A stretch of DNA of 10,429 bases, taken from Pedococcus sp. Lineage in GTDB: Bacteria; Actinomycetota; Actinomycetes; Actinomycetales; Dermatophilaceae. Positions 1-6,700 of this stretch are shown here, one piece after another (the stretch's first letter is position 1; each line of letters starts with the position of its first letter). Location of the stretch: contig JAICSZ010000036.1 of NCBI GenBank assembly GCA_025936615.1, forward strand, positions 1 through 10,429, read 5' to 3'. Under the pieces are notes generated by a model that was given only the letters and a program-made list of their open reading frames with translations, ran no database searches and was not told the DNA's origin. The position numbers were made by a program, and so were the translations under genes.

Positions 1-746
1 CGGGCGTCCACGCGATCATCGAGAAGCCGCTGGCCCAGGACACGCCGTCGGCGCGCAAGCTCGCCGACGCCTTCGACGCCGCCGGGCTGGTCGGTGCGGT
101 CGGGCACATCGAGCGCTACAACCCGGCCCTGCAGCAGGCCCGCTCCCGCCACGAGGCGGGTGAGCTGGGGGAGGTATACCAGGTGCAGACCCGGCGTCAG
201 GGTCCGTTCCCGGCCCGCATCGCCGACGTCGGCGTGGTCAAGGACCTGGGCACCCACGACATCGACCTGACCGCGTGGGTCACCCAGCAGGAGTACGCCT
301 CGGTGGCGGCACGCACCGCCTACAAGTCCGGGCGTGAGCACGAGGACCTCGTCGCCGTGGTCGGGCAGCTGGCCAACGGCACCGTCACCAGCCACCTGGT
401 CAACTGGCTCTCGCCGCTGAAGGAACGGGTCACGATCATCACCGGCGAACGCGGGGCGTTCGTCGCCGACACCCTCACCGCCGACCTCACCTTCTTCGCC
501 AACGGCGAGGTGCGCCACACCTGGGACGACATCGCCAACTTCCGCGGTGTCTCCGAAGGAGACGTGGTGCGCTACGCCATCGCCAAGCCCGAGCCGCTGA
601 GGGTCGAGCACGAGAACTTCCGCGACGCCGTCCTCGGCAAGGACGCCGACATCGTGACCATGCACCAAGGCCTCACCACGGTGCGTGTCGCGGAGGCGTG
701 CATAGAGTCGGCAACGACGGGGCAGACCGTGACTTTGGGGCGCTGA
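1..746 (+). CDS. Gfo/Idh/MocA-family sugar (nucleotide) dehydrogenase, 5' end missing
   Basis: The reading frame is open from base 3 with no in-frame start needed at the window edge, so the true start and most of the NAD(P)-binding Rossmann half lie upstream. The visible 247 residues begin just before the family's EKPLA motif, whose Lys is the usual catalytic residue. GHIERYNPA follows, then a GTHDIDL stretch carrying the conserved His/Asp of the substrate site, then the C-terminal beta-sheet domain ending in VTLGR. The family oxidises or reduces sugar carbons with NAD(P). The GHIERYNPA form resembles members I associate with UDP-N-acetylglucosamine 3-dehydrogenase (WlbA-like) in surface-polysaccharide clusters, which fits the glycosyltransferases and flippase nearby. 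Substrate is inference. An internal GTG at 183 would cut the domain and is not the start. The next gene begins 49 bp downstream on the same strand and may be cotranscribed. Confidence 0.88.
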   Translation, partial: GVHAIIEKPLAQDTPSARKLADAFDAAGLVGAVGHIERYNPALQQARSRHEAGELGEVYQVQTRRQGPFPARIADVGVVKDLGTHDIDLTAWVTQQEYASVAARTAYKSGREHEDLVAVVGQLANGTVTSHLVNWLSPLKERVTIITGERGAFVADTLTADLTFFANGEVRHTWDDIANFRGVSEGDVVRYAIAKPEPLRVEHENFRDAVLGKDADIVTMHQGLTTVRVAEACIESATTGQTVTLGR

Positions 747-779
747 CCCCGGCACGCCGACGTCCGCGACCCCCACGAC

Positions 780-789
780 AGGAAGAGGA
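780..789 (+). promoter_or_regulatory. Ribosome binding site of the F420 oxidoreductase gene
   Basis: AGGAAGAGGA is purine-rich and ends 6 nt before the ATG at 796. It is the only clearly Shine-Dalgarno-like leader in the window and it decides that start. It also suggests the gene is translated from a longer mRNA that may include the upstream dehydrogenase. Confidence 0.7.
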
Positions 790-795
790 CCTGGT

Positions 796-1854
796 ATGAA
801 GTTCGGACTGTTCATCCCGCAGGGCTGGCGCATGGACCTGGTCGGCATCGACCCCGCCCAGCACTGGGGCGTGATGGCCGGGCTGGCGCGCCGCGCCGAC
901 GCCAACGAGGACTGGTCCTCGATCTGGGTGTTCGACCACTTCCACACGGTTCCGGTGCCCACCGAAGATGCCACCCACGAGGCATGGACCCTCATGGCGG
1001 CCTTCGCGGCGGTGACCGGCCGGGTCCGGCTGGGCCAGATGTGCAGCTGCATGAGCTACCGCAACCCCGCCTACCTGGCCAAGGTCGCCAGCACCGTCGA
1101 CATCGTGTCCGAGGGTCGGGTCGAGATGGGGATCGGCGCGGGCTGGTACGAGCAGGAGTGGCGGGCCTACGGTTACGGCTTCCCCGGGGCGGGGGAGCGG
1201 CTGGGGCGGCTCCGCGAGGGTGTGGAGATCTTCCGACAGATGTGGACCACGGGCACCGCGACCCTCGACGGGAAGCACTACCAGGTAGACGGCGCGCGCT
1301 GCTGGCCGCGGCCGCTGCAGGGCACGTCGTCGCCCGGGTCCCCGCACAACGGCATCCCGATGTGGATCGCCGGGGGCGGGGAGAAGGTCACCCTGCGCAT
1401 CGCCGCGCAGTACGCCGACTACACGAACTTCGCCGGCTCGCTCGAGGAGTTCACCCACAAGAGCGAGGTCCTGCGCGGCCACTGCGATGAGGTGGGCAGG
1501 GACTTCGACGAGATCGTCCGCAGCGCCGACTACGACGTCGTCATCGGCCATGACGAGCAGGAGATCGAGGACCGGCTGGCGGGGATCAGGGACCGTCTGG
1601 TGCAGGGGGGAACCCCCGAGGCCAGGGCGGACCGTCGCCTGCAGGACTACCGCCAGAGCCCACTCACCGGCACCCCGGAGCAGCTCGTGGAAAGGCTCCG
1701 GTCGTTCGAGAAGGTCGGCATGACCTACGCGATCACCAACTTCGCCGAGGCGGCCTACGACACCAGCGGCATGAAGCTGTTCGAGCAGGAGGTCATCCCC
1801 GAGCTCGTCGACCGCGAGCAGCACGGACACCTCTGGCACCTCGGCGCCCGCTGA
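796..1854 (+). CDS. LLM-class (luciferase-like) F420-dependent oxidoreductase
   Basis: This 352-residue protein has the bacterial luciferase-like TIM-barrel plan. MKFGLFIPQG forms the first strand, FDHF lies near residues 46-49, and the GIGAGWYEQEW segment at about 112-122 is typical of F420-dependent members in actinobacteria. An IAGGGEK segment at about 191-197 is followed by an AAQYADYTNF stretch. Such enzymes move hydride between a substrate and reduced F420 (or FMN) in the cytoplasm; the substrate cannot be read from the sequence. The ATG is fixed by a good ribosome binding site. It lies 49 bp after the sugar dehydrogenase gene on the same strand. Its last 62 bases overlap the end of the opposing glycosyltransferase gene. 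A link to glycan synthesis is possible only by neighbourhood. Family call is firm, cofactor likely, role unknown. Confidence 0.88.
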   Translation: MKFGLFIPQGWRMDLVGIDPAQHWGVMAGLARRADANEDWSSIWVFDHFHTVPVPTEDATHEAWTLMAAFAAVTGRVRLGQMCSCMSYRNPAYLAKVASTVDIVSEGRVEMGIGAGWYEQEWRAYGYGFPGAGERLGRLREGVEIFRQMWTTGTATLDGKHYQVDGARCWPRPLQGTSSPGSPHNGIPMWIAGGGEKVTLRIAAQYADYTNFAGSLEEFTHKSEVLRGHCDEVGRDFDEIVRSADYDVVIGHDEQEIEDRLAGIRDRLVQGGTPEARADRRLQDYRQSPLTGTPEQLVERLRSFEKVGMTYAITNFAEAAYDTSGMKLFEQEVIPELVDREQHGHLWHLGAR

Positions 1855-3016
1855 CCTCGACCACCTCGCGCACAGCCTCGGCGGCCCGGCCGGCAACGGA
1901 GGTCTGCGAGGCGTGCTCCACGGTCCACGCCCTGAGCCGAGCGCGCTCGGCTGGATCCGCCGGGGCCGCAAGCGCCTGCGCCATCGCCCGCGCCACCTGG
2001 CCGACGTCCCAGTCGCACGCCCAGCCGAGGCCGTGGTCCTCGACCATCGCGCGCCCGGGCCCCGGACCGGCATACACCACGGGCGTACCGCACCCGGTGG
2101 TCGCGAACATCTTGGTCGGGAAGGCGTAGTCGTAGCCCATCTGCGGGTGCAGCGACGCCAACCCGGCCCGGGCCCCGGTGAGCAGCGCGGCCACCTCGTT
2201 GCCCGGCAGCAGTCCGCGGAACTCGACCCGGTCGCCGACGAGCTGGCCGGCGCGGCGCCGGAGTGCGGCCTCCTCACTGCCCTGGCCGCACATCACCAGC
2301 TGCGCCTCGGGGAACTGGGCTGCCACCTGGGCGAAGGCGTCGACGAACACTCCTGCCCCCTGGATCTCGGACATGGTCCCGGCGTAGACCAGCGTCGCGG
2401 CGCTGGCTGTCGGGCCTGCGGTGGGCGCGAACACGTCGGTGTCAACGCCCGTCCCGACGACCACGACGTCCACCCGTCCGCGGGTCAGCCGCCGCACCTC
2501 CTCGGCAACCCCGTCGGACACGGCCAGCACGGTTGCCGCACCGGACATCGCCCACGCCTCGAGCCGGCGCAGCACTGCTACCAAGGGCGCGCTGACGCCG
2601 ATGCCCTCGGCGGCTGTGGAGGACACGTCGCCGGCGTAGTAGAGGTAGGGCACCCGGCGCAGCGCGGTGAGAAGCCGCACGACGGCTCCGGTCGTCGGAG
2701 GTGGCTCGACGACGACCGCCTCCGGCCTGCCAGCCAGCAGCAGGCGCAGCGCGAGCGGCCCGTCGAAGCTCGCGAACTGCACGTACCCCCGCACGTTGCC
2801 GCCGGCGTCGCGCAACACGGGCCACCGGCTCACCCGCACACCCGCGGGGTCGGTGGGCCGCGCGGTGGCCGCCGGTGGACGGGTGGTGCGGACGTCGACG
2901 TCGACACCCTGGGCCGCCAAGGCGCCGGCCAGGGCGCCGAGCCGGTATGCCGCGGCACCAGGTTCCGGGGGGAACAGCCGGCAGGCGAAGAGGACACGGG
3001 GCCGACGGACGGTCAT
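1793..3016 (-). CDS. Glycosyltransferase family 4 (WbuB/WcaI-like), last gene of the operon
   Basis: A 407-residue GT-B glycosyltransferase. The N-terminal half has RVLFACRLFPPEPGAAAYR (about 7-25) and a YYAGDVSSTAAEGIG loop (about 126-140), as in WbuB-type enzymes that add sugars to lipid-linked surface glycans. The C-terminal half has GTGVDTDVF (188-196), YAGTMSEIQG (211-220) and the donor-binding PTKMFATTGCGTPVVY stretch (300-315). Position 305 is Ala where many GT4 enzymes have Glu. The frame stays open far upstream, but the ATG at 3016 is chosen because it overlaps the flippase stop as ATGA and begins the family's first beta strand. The final 20 residues (388-407) hold 8 Arg and are encoded antisense to the end of the oxidoreductase gene, so they are probably a late extension. 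Acceptor and donor sugars are unknown. It acts in the cytoplasm at the membrane. Confidence 0.86.
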   Translation of the reverse strand: MTVRRPRVLFACRLFPPEPGAAAYRLGALAGALAAQGVDVDVRTTRPPAATARPTDPAGVRVSRWPVLRDAGGNVRGYVQFASFDGPLALRLLLAGRPEAVVVEPPPTTGAVVRLLTALRRVPYLYYAGDVSSTAAEGIGVSAPLVAVLRRLEAWAMSGAATVLAVSDGVAEEVRRLTRGRVDVVVVGTGVDTDVFAPTAGPTASAATLVYAGTMSEIQGAGVFVDAFAQVAAQFPEAQLVMCGQGSEEAALRRRAGQLVGDRVEFRGLLPGNEVAALLTGARAGLASLHPQMGYDYAFPTKMFATTGCGTPVVYAGPGPGRAMVEDHGLGWACDWDVGQVARAMAQALAAPADPAERARLRAWTVEHASQTSVAGRAAEAVREVVEVSGRRGARGVRAARGRRARG

Positions 3017-4488
3017 GCGCGCCGTCCCGGCCGACGCAGGGGCAGCAGCGCGAGGTCGGCTCGGCTCGCGGCCAGCCACAGGGCCAGGAAGACCAGGGCG
3101 GCCAGCGGGTCCGTCCACGGGGACAGCCCGGCCGAGCGCTGGAGCCACACGAGCAGCCCCACCACCACGAGGCCGGCGACGACGCGCGTGAACAGCCTGC
3201 CCCACCGGTGTCCGCCCGAGCGCCAGGTGATCACCACCGGGATCGTGGCGATGAACACCGTCCCGCACAGGTAGCCCAGCGCCACCCCGGTGGTGCCCAA
3301 GGGGCCGGTGGCCACCCACCACACCAGCGCCCCGACCCCCATGCCGAGCAGGCTCGAGCCCGTGGTGACCCACATCCCGCGCTGGGAGCGGGTGGTCAGC
3401 GCGTTGACGCTGGGCACCCCGAGGTTCGTTGCGAGGACGGCCAGCACGAGGACGGGAAGGAGGTCCTGTGCCGCCGCGAACCGCTCGCCCCAGATGAGCT
3501 GCACCGCGAGCCGGCTGCACAGGATGAGTGAGCCGAAGATGGCGACCATGACCAGGGCGAGCGCGCGCGTCGCCCGGTCGGTCTGGTCGTGGAAGGCAGT
3601 GTGGTCACCGCGCCCCCAGGCCTGGGCCATGGAGGGGAACAGCACGAGGCTGAGCGAGGCGGCCAGCATCGATGCCGGCGTCGCGAGGTTGAGTGCCGCG
3701 GCGTACTGGCCGGCGTCGGCGTCACCGGTGGCGACCTTGGCGGTGATCTGCGACAGCTGGAGGAAGCCCGTGCTGGCCAGGGACCCGGCGGCCCCGAGGG
3801 CCACGAACCCGTCGAGCTCGCGTCGCAACGGCGCCGCCGGCGTGCCACGAGCTCCGTGTGGCCATCCGGCGAGGGTGTACAACCCGTAGGTCAGGACCAG
3901 GGGCAGCACCAGGGCGGGTCCCCGGACGCCGAGCAGCAGCAGCAGGACCAGGGCGACCAGCCCGCAGATGACGCTGGCGACGTCCCACGACGTCGCCCTG
4001 GGCACCTGACGCGCGCCGAACTGGACACCCCGCGTGAAGCTGTACCCGGAGTACGCCAAGGTCAGCGCCGCGACGCTTGCCGCTCCCGGCCACGAGCCGT
4101 GGTCGATGAGCACCCACACACCTGCGCTGGCCAGGCCCAGGAGGATGCTGGTCTGGACGGTCCGCCTCGAGAGGTGCGCCGCGACGCTGTGCACCTCGTC
4201 GTCACGGCCCGCGCCGCGGGCTCGCGCGATGAACTTCGAGGCGGCGCTGCCCGTGGTGGTCGGCCACAGCAGCGCGAGGAGCGTCGCGGTGGCGATGGCC
4301 GAGGCCACGAGGCCGAGCTCGGCGCGGCCGGCCAAGCGCCCCACGAGGAAGGCCGTCACGAACCGCAGGCCGCCCTGCGCCAGCAGCCCGGTCGTGCTGA
4401 GCACGCTGCCCCGGGTGAGAGAGGTGTGTCCCGGGGTGTCGAGGTCGACGGGGCGCAGCATCCGCTCGGCGAGCTCGCGGGGCCTCAC
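3013..4488 (-). CDS. Wzx/RfbX-type lipid-linked oligosaccharide flippase (MOP superfamily)
   Basis: A 491-residue, very hydrophobic protein with about 12-14 predicted membrane segments, for example near 61-78, 112-128, 136-153, 172-187, 190-206, 264-286, 308-325, 343-360, 374-392, 400-421, 433-449 and 459-476. The early SVLSTTGLLAQGGLRFVTAFLVGR-type start (positions 29-51), the GQYAAALNLATPASMLAASLSLVLFPSMA region (260-288) and the length match polysaccharide-biosynthesis flippases that move undecaprenyl-linked glycan units across the inner membrane. The charged N-terminus is cytoplasmic by the positive-inside pattern. The GTG start at 4488 overlaps the upstream glycosyltransferase stop (GTGA), and its own TGA overlaps the downstream glycosyltransferase start (ATGA), so it is translationally coupled on both sides. 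A role in teichuronic-type, capsular or other glycans cannot be distinguished. No Wzy polymerase is seen beside it. Confidence 0.87.
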   Translation of the reverse strand: MRPRELAERMLRPVDLDTPGHTSLTRGSVLSTTGLLAQGGLRFVTAFLVGRLAGRAELGLVASAIATATLLALLWPTTTGSAASKFIARARGAGRDDEVHSVAAHLSRRTVQTSILLGLASAGVWVLIDHGSWPGAASVAALTLAYSGYSFTRGVQFGARQVPRATSWDVASVICGLVALVLLLLLGVRGPALVLPLVLTYGLYTLAGWPHGARGTPAAPLRRELDGFVALGAAGSLASTGFLQLSQITAKVATGDADAGQYAAALNLATPASMLAASLSLVLFPSMAQAWGRGDHTAFHDQTDRATRALALVMVAIFGSLILCSRLAVQLIWGERFAAAQDLLPVLVLAVLATNLGVPSVNALTTRSQRGMWVTTGSSLLGMGVGALVWWVATGPLGTTGVALGYLCGTVFIATIPVVITWRSGGHRWGRLFTRVVAGLVVVGLLVWLQRSAGLSPWTDPLAALVFLALWLAASRADLALLPLRRPGRRA

Positions 4489-5471
4489 GTGCGTGCCGCC
4501 ATGACGCGCTCGTAGGTCGCGCCGACGATGTCGACCCCGATGGCCGGACCGTGCCAGGTCTCCACCCAGGTCCGCCCCCGGCCAGGGTCGTGCGCGGCGC
4601 CCTCGAGCAGCGCCACGACCGCGTCGGTGACCGACTCCGGGTCGGTGCCGTACACGGGTGGTGCGCCCACGGCATACAAGGGCAGTGGGGCCGGCACCGC
4701 GAGCGGCGCTCCCGTGCCGAGCGCCTCCAGCTCGCTGGCTGACAGGATTCCCGCCGCCTGGCCCACGACTGCGCTAGCACCGGCCAACAGCGCGAGGTAT
4801 GCCGCGTGGTCCAGCCGCGCGCGCAGCTGGACTCCCAGCCGGGCCGCCCGGCCCGCGGCCGGGCCCCAGTCCAGACCCACCACGTCGGCACGGTCGCCGA
4901 CGGCGGCCAGCAGGCGCCGGGCCGTCTCGAGCTGGGCCTCGAGCCCCTTGACCGCCTCCCAGCGCGAGGCGAAGACGACCTGTGGCCGACCCCCGTGCGG
5001 CGCCCAGGGCGGCAGCGCCGCAGTGTCGACCGGCACGGGGACCAAGGTGGCGTCGGGACGCAGTGGCAGCACGTGCTCGGCGAGGTCCGGGGTGGAGTAG
5101 AAGACTGCCTCGGCGTCCCGCAGGCCCGCGCGGATCTGCGCGGTCCGCCCTGGCTGGTACTGCGCGCTGCGCACGTCGCTGCCGTGGCAGTGCAGGACGA
5201 ACCGGCGGGTGACCGGGCGGACGTGGTGCAGGGTGGTTGCGGAATGGACGTGGACGACGTCGTGCCTGCGGGCGCCGACCGCGAGCCGGGCCAGCCAGCC
5301 CGCGCCGGTGGCTGCCCGCCGCACCTGACGGCTGAGGTGGTTCCCGCCCCCCGGGACGGTGGCGAGCGGAAGGTGGTCCCAGGGCAGGCCCCGCCGGCGT
5401 GCCTCGGCGACCAGGGCGATGGCGGTGGACGCCGCGTCGCCGACGTGCAGGGCCGTGACGACAGGACTCAC
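4485..5471 (-). CDS. Glycosyltransferase, GT4-like, second gene of the operon
   Basis: A 328-residue GT-B protein, shorter than a typical 360-400-residue GT4. VVTALHVGDAAS opens the first Rossmann domain. DVVHVHSATT (71-80) and FVLHCHGSDVR (91-101) are classic GT4 N-domain motifs. VFASRWEAVKGLE (166-178) marks the start of the C-domain and GILSASELEALGTGAPLAVP (241-260) is the nucleotide-sugar site, with Glu residues where the family has its donor-binding acids. No membrane segment or signal is seen, so it is cytoplasmic or peripheral. The frame continues far upstream of the real gene. GTG at 5471 is preferred because it overlaps the preceding stop as GTGA and starts the first beta strand. 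It is coupled on both sides within the glycan operon. Donor and acceptor sugars are unknown. Confidence 0.83.
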   Translation of the reverse strand: MSPVVTALHVGDAASTAIALVAEARRRGLPWDHLPLATVPGGGNHLSRQVRRAATGAGWLARLAVGARRHDVVHVHSATTLHHVRPVTRRFVLHCHGSDVRSAQYQPGRTAQIRAGLRDAEAVFYSTPDLAEHVLPLRPDATLVPVPVDTAALPPWAPHGGRPQVVFASRWEAVKGLEAQLETARRLLAAVGDRADVVGLDWGPAAGRAARLGVQLRARLDHAAYLALLAGASAVVGQAAGILSASELEALGTGAPLAVPAPLPLYAVGAPPVYGTDPESVTDAVVALLEGAAHDPGRGRTWVETWHGPAIGVDIVGATYERVMAART

Positions 5472-6613
5472 GGGGATCCCGCCAGCAGGCGGCAGACCAG
5501 GCCCTCGACGACCTCCAGGTCGCGCTCGCTGCTGAGGTCGTGCGCGTGCCGGTGTGAGGCCTCCTTGCCGGCCGCGACGGCTGCCGGGTCGAGGCGACGC
5601 AGCGCGGCGACGAACGAGTCCTTGCCGAAGTCGTCGGACACCACCCCCAGGTCGTACTCGCGGACGAGCCTGGCCATCTCCGGGGCGGGGCCGACGGCGT
5701 GTGCCAACCTGGCCTGGACGAAGTCGAAGAACTTGTTGGGCAGGGCGAACTCGGCGTTGATGTTGATGGGCGGCATGCAGAAGGCGCCCACGTCGAACCG
5801 GTTGAGCGTGGCCGGGAGCTCGGCGGGAGCCACCGGTGGGTGGATCGTGACCCGGCCCGAGTCGCCGGCGAGCCGGGTCAGCTCGGCGAGGTAGCGGCCA
5901 CCGTCCGCCGCAGGGACGAGGAAGAGGTCGAGCGTGCATCCGGTGACCTCGAGGGTGGCCTCCACGAGCATCTCGAGGTTGCGTCCCCTGATGGCGGCGC
6001 CGCTGTGCACGAGGCGGATCCGGCCCGGCTCCGGCGGGCTGGGCTGCAGGTCGCGCCACGGGCCGGCGTTGCGCACCACCTCGCACGGGGTGCCGTAGTG
6101 CTCGGTGTAGCGCTGGGCCAGCGGCTCGCAGACGGTGGTGACCGCGGCGGAGCGTGGGAGGTACTCGCGGCAGACGTGCTCCATCAGGGGCCCGATGAGC
6201 AGCCTCCAGGACGTCACGTGGGAGAACTCCTGGGCCGCCCACTCGTGCATGTCCGCCCAGACCGGCGCCCCACGGGCCGCCCGGTGGGCGAGGGGGAGCG
6301 CCCGCGCGTCGTTGGCGACGACGAGGTCGAAACGCTGGTCGCCGATGAGCTCAAGCCCCCGCTGCAGACCTGGCGCGGCCATCTCGACGGAGTGAAGGCG
6401 TCGCCCGGCGAGTCGCGCGACGCCGAGCGGGGTGCGGGGCAGGGAGTTGAGGCCGTCCTCGACCTGCAGGTGTGCCGTCGCGGCCGGGGGCTTGGGGCCG
6501 TAGCCGACCGTGGTCACCTCACCGTGCCTGGCGAGGGCGTCGACCTGCCGAAGCACGCGCGCGTCCCGGGTGAGTGGCGACAGCGAGATGCACAGGATCC
6601 GGGGCGCGCTCAC
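5468..6613 (-). CDS. Glycosyltransferase, GT4-like, first gene of the operon
   Basis: A 381-residue GT-B glycosyltransferase. PRILCISLSPLTRDARVLRQ (4-23) is the N-domain loop that contacts the acceptor, followed by FDLVVANDARALPLA (95-109), a WADMHEW segment (119-125) like the DAHE motif of this group, TVCEPLAQRY (160-169), and the C-domain LPNKFFDFVQARLAHAV (291-307) with PEMARLVREYDLG (311-323). Asp-297 stands where many GT4 enzymes have Glu. The open frame extends to 7558, but that extension is antisense to the acyl-CoA dehydrogenase. GTG at 6613 begins the Rossmann strand and sits 8 nt after TAGACT, so the mRNA is probably leaderless. It is the first of four coupled genes and likely makes an early linkage in a lipid-linked glycan. 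Specific sugar unknown. Confidence 0.86.
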   Translation of the reverse strand: MSAPRILCISLSPLTRDARVLRQVDALARHGEVTTVGYGPKPPAATAHLQVEDGLNSLPRTPLGVARLAGRRLHSVEMAAPGLQRGLELIGDQRFDLVVANDARALPLAHRAARGAPVWADMHEWAAQEFSHVTSWRLLIGPLMEHVCREYLPRSAAVTTVCEPLAQRYTEHYGTPCEVVRNAGPWRDLQPSPPEPGRIRLVHSGAAIRGRNLEMLVEATLEVTGCTLDLFLVPAADGGRYLAELTRLAGDSGRVTIHPPVAPAELPATLNRFDVGAFCMPPININAEFALPNKFFDFVQARLAHAVGPAPEMARLVREYDLGVVSDDFGKDSFVAALRRLDPAAVAAGKEASHRHAHDLSSERDLEVVEGLVCRLLAGSP

Positions 6614-6621
6614 AGGCGGGG

Positions 6622-6627
6622 AGTCTA
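6622..6627 (-). promoter_or_regulatory. -10 element of the glycan operon, predicted leaderless start
   Basis: On the minus strand TAGACT fits the actinobacterial TANNNT -10 box and ends 8 nt before the GTG at 6613. Transcription would therefore begin at or next to the start codon, and no Shine-Dalgarno sequence is present. A good -35 box is not visible; the 17-20 bp upstream reads like TCACCC/TGTCAC. Mapping of the transcript 5' end would settle it. Confidence 0.5.
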
Positions 6628-6660
6628 CGGGCCGCGGCAGTGGTGGGTGACACACCCGCG

Positions 6661-6678
6661 GGCCGTGAGAGCACGGCC
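6661..6678. promoter_or_regulatory. Perfect 7+4+7 inverted repeat, candidate operator in the divergent promoter region
   Basis: GGCCGTG AGAG CACGGCC is an exact dyad. It lies between the two predicted -10 boxes and covers the place expected for the -35 of the acyl-CoA dehydrogenase promoter (about 6666-6671). A bound dimer could control one or both directions. Two weaker dyads flank it: GGGTG-ACA-CACCC at 6645-6657, and CTACC-AGCC-GGTAG at 6678-6691, which overlaps the right -10 box. No known regulator consensus is recognised, and in GC-rich DNA a 7-bp arm is suggestive rather than decisive. Confidence 0.4.
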
Positions 6679-6688
6679 TACCAGCCGG

Positions 6689-6694
6689 TAGCCT
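6689..6694 (+). promoter_or_regulatory. -10 element of the acyl-CoA dehydrogenase gene, predicted leaderless start
   Basis: TAGCCT fits TANNNT and ends 6 nt before the GTG at 6701. There is no ribosome binding site, so transcript and coding sequence probably begin together. The -35 is poor; the 17-bp spacing points to TGAGAG at 6666-6671, inside the palindrome. Confidence 0.5.
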
Positions 6695-6700
6695 TGGCCC

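Noticed and set aside
673..2277. 534-residue open frame on the minus strand across the dehydrogenase end and the oxidoreductase
   Set aside because: Low-complexity Arg/Pro/Gly-rich translation, antisense to two well-supported genes; a high-GC shadow frame.
1913..3274. 453-residue plus-strand frame opposite the glycosyltransferase
   Set aside because: His/Arg/Gly-rich with no motif; antisense shadow of the glycosyltransferase and flippase.
3017..3520. N-terminal extension of the last glycosyltransferase to 3520
   Set aside because: It lies antiparallel in frame to nothing useful and overlaps the flippase on the same strand in another frame; the ATGA junction at 3013-3016 and the fold start favour 3016.
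3589..4515. 308-residue plus-strand frame opposite the flippase
   Set aside because: Gln/Arg/Gly-rich composition without domain motifs; shadow of the membrane protein gene.
4806..5894. 362-residue plus-strand frame opposite two glycosyltransferases
   Set aside because: No recognisable fold and odd composition; the minus-strand frames show clear GT-B motifs.
5472..6242. N-terminal extension of the second glycosyltransferase to 6242
   Set aside because: Arg/Pro/Gly-rich shadow of the upstream glycosyltransferase in another frame of the same strand; GTG 5471 overlaps the upstream stop.
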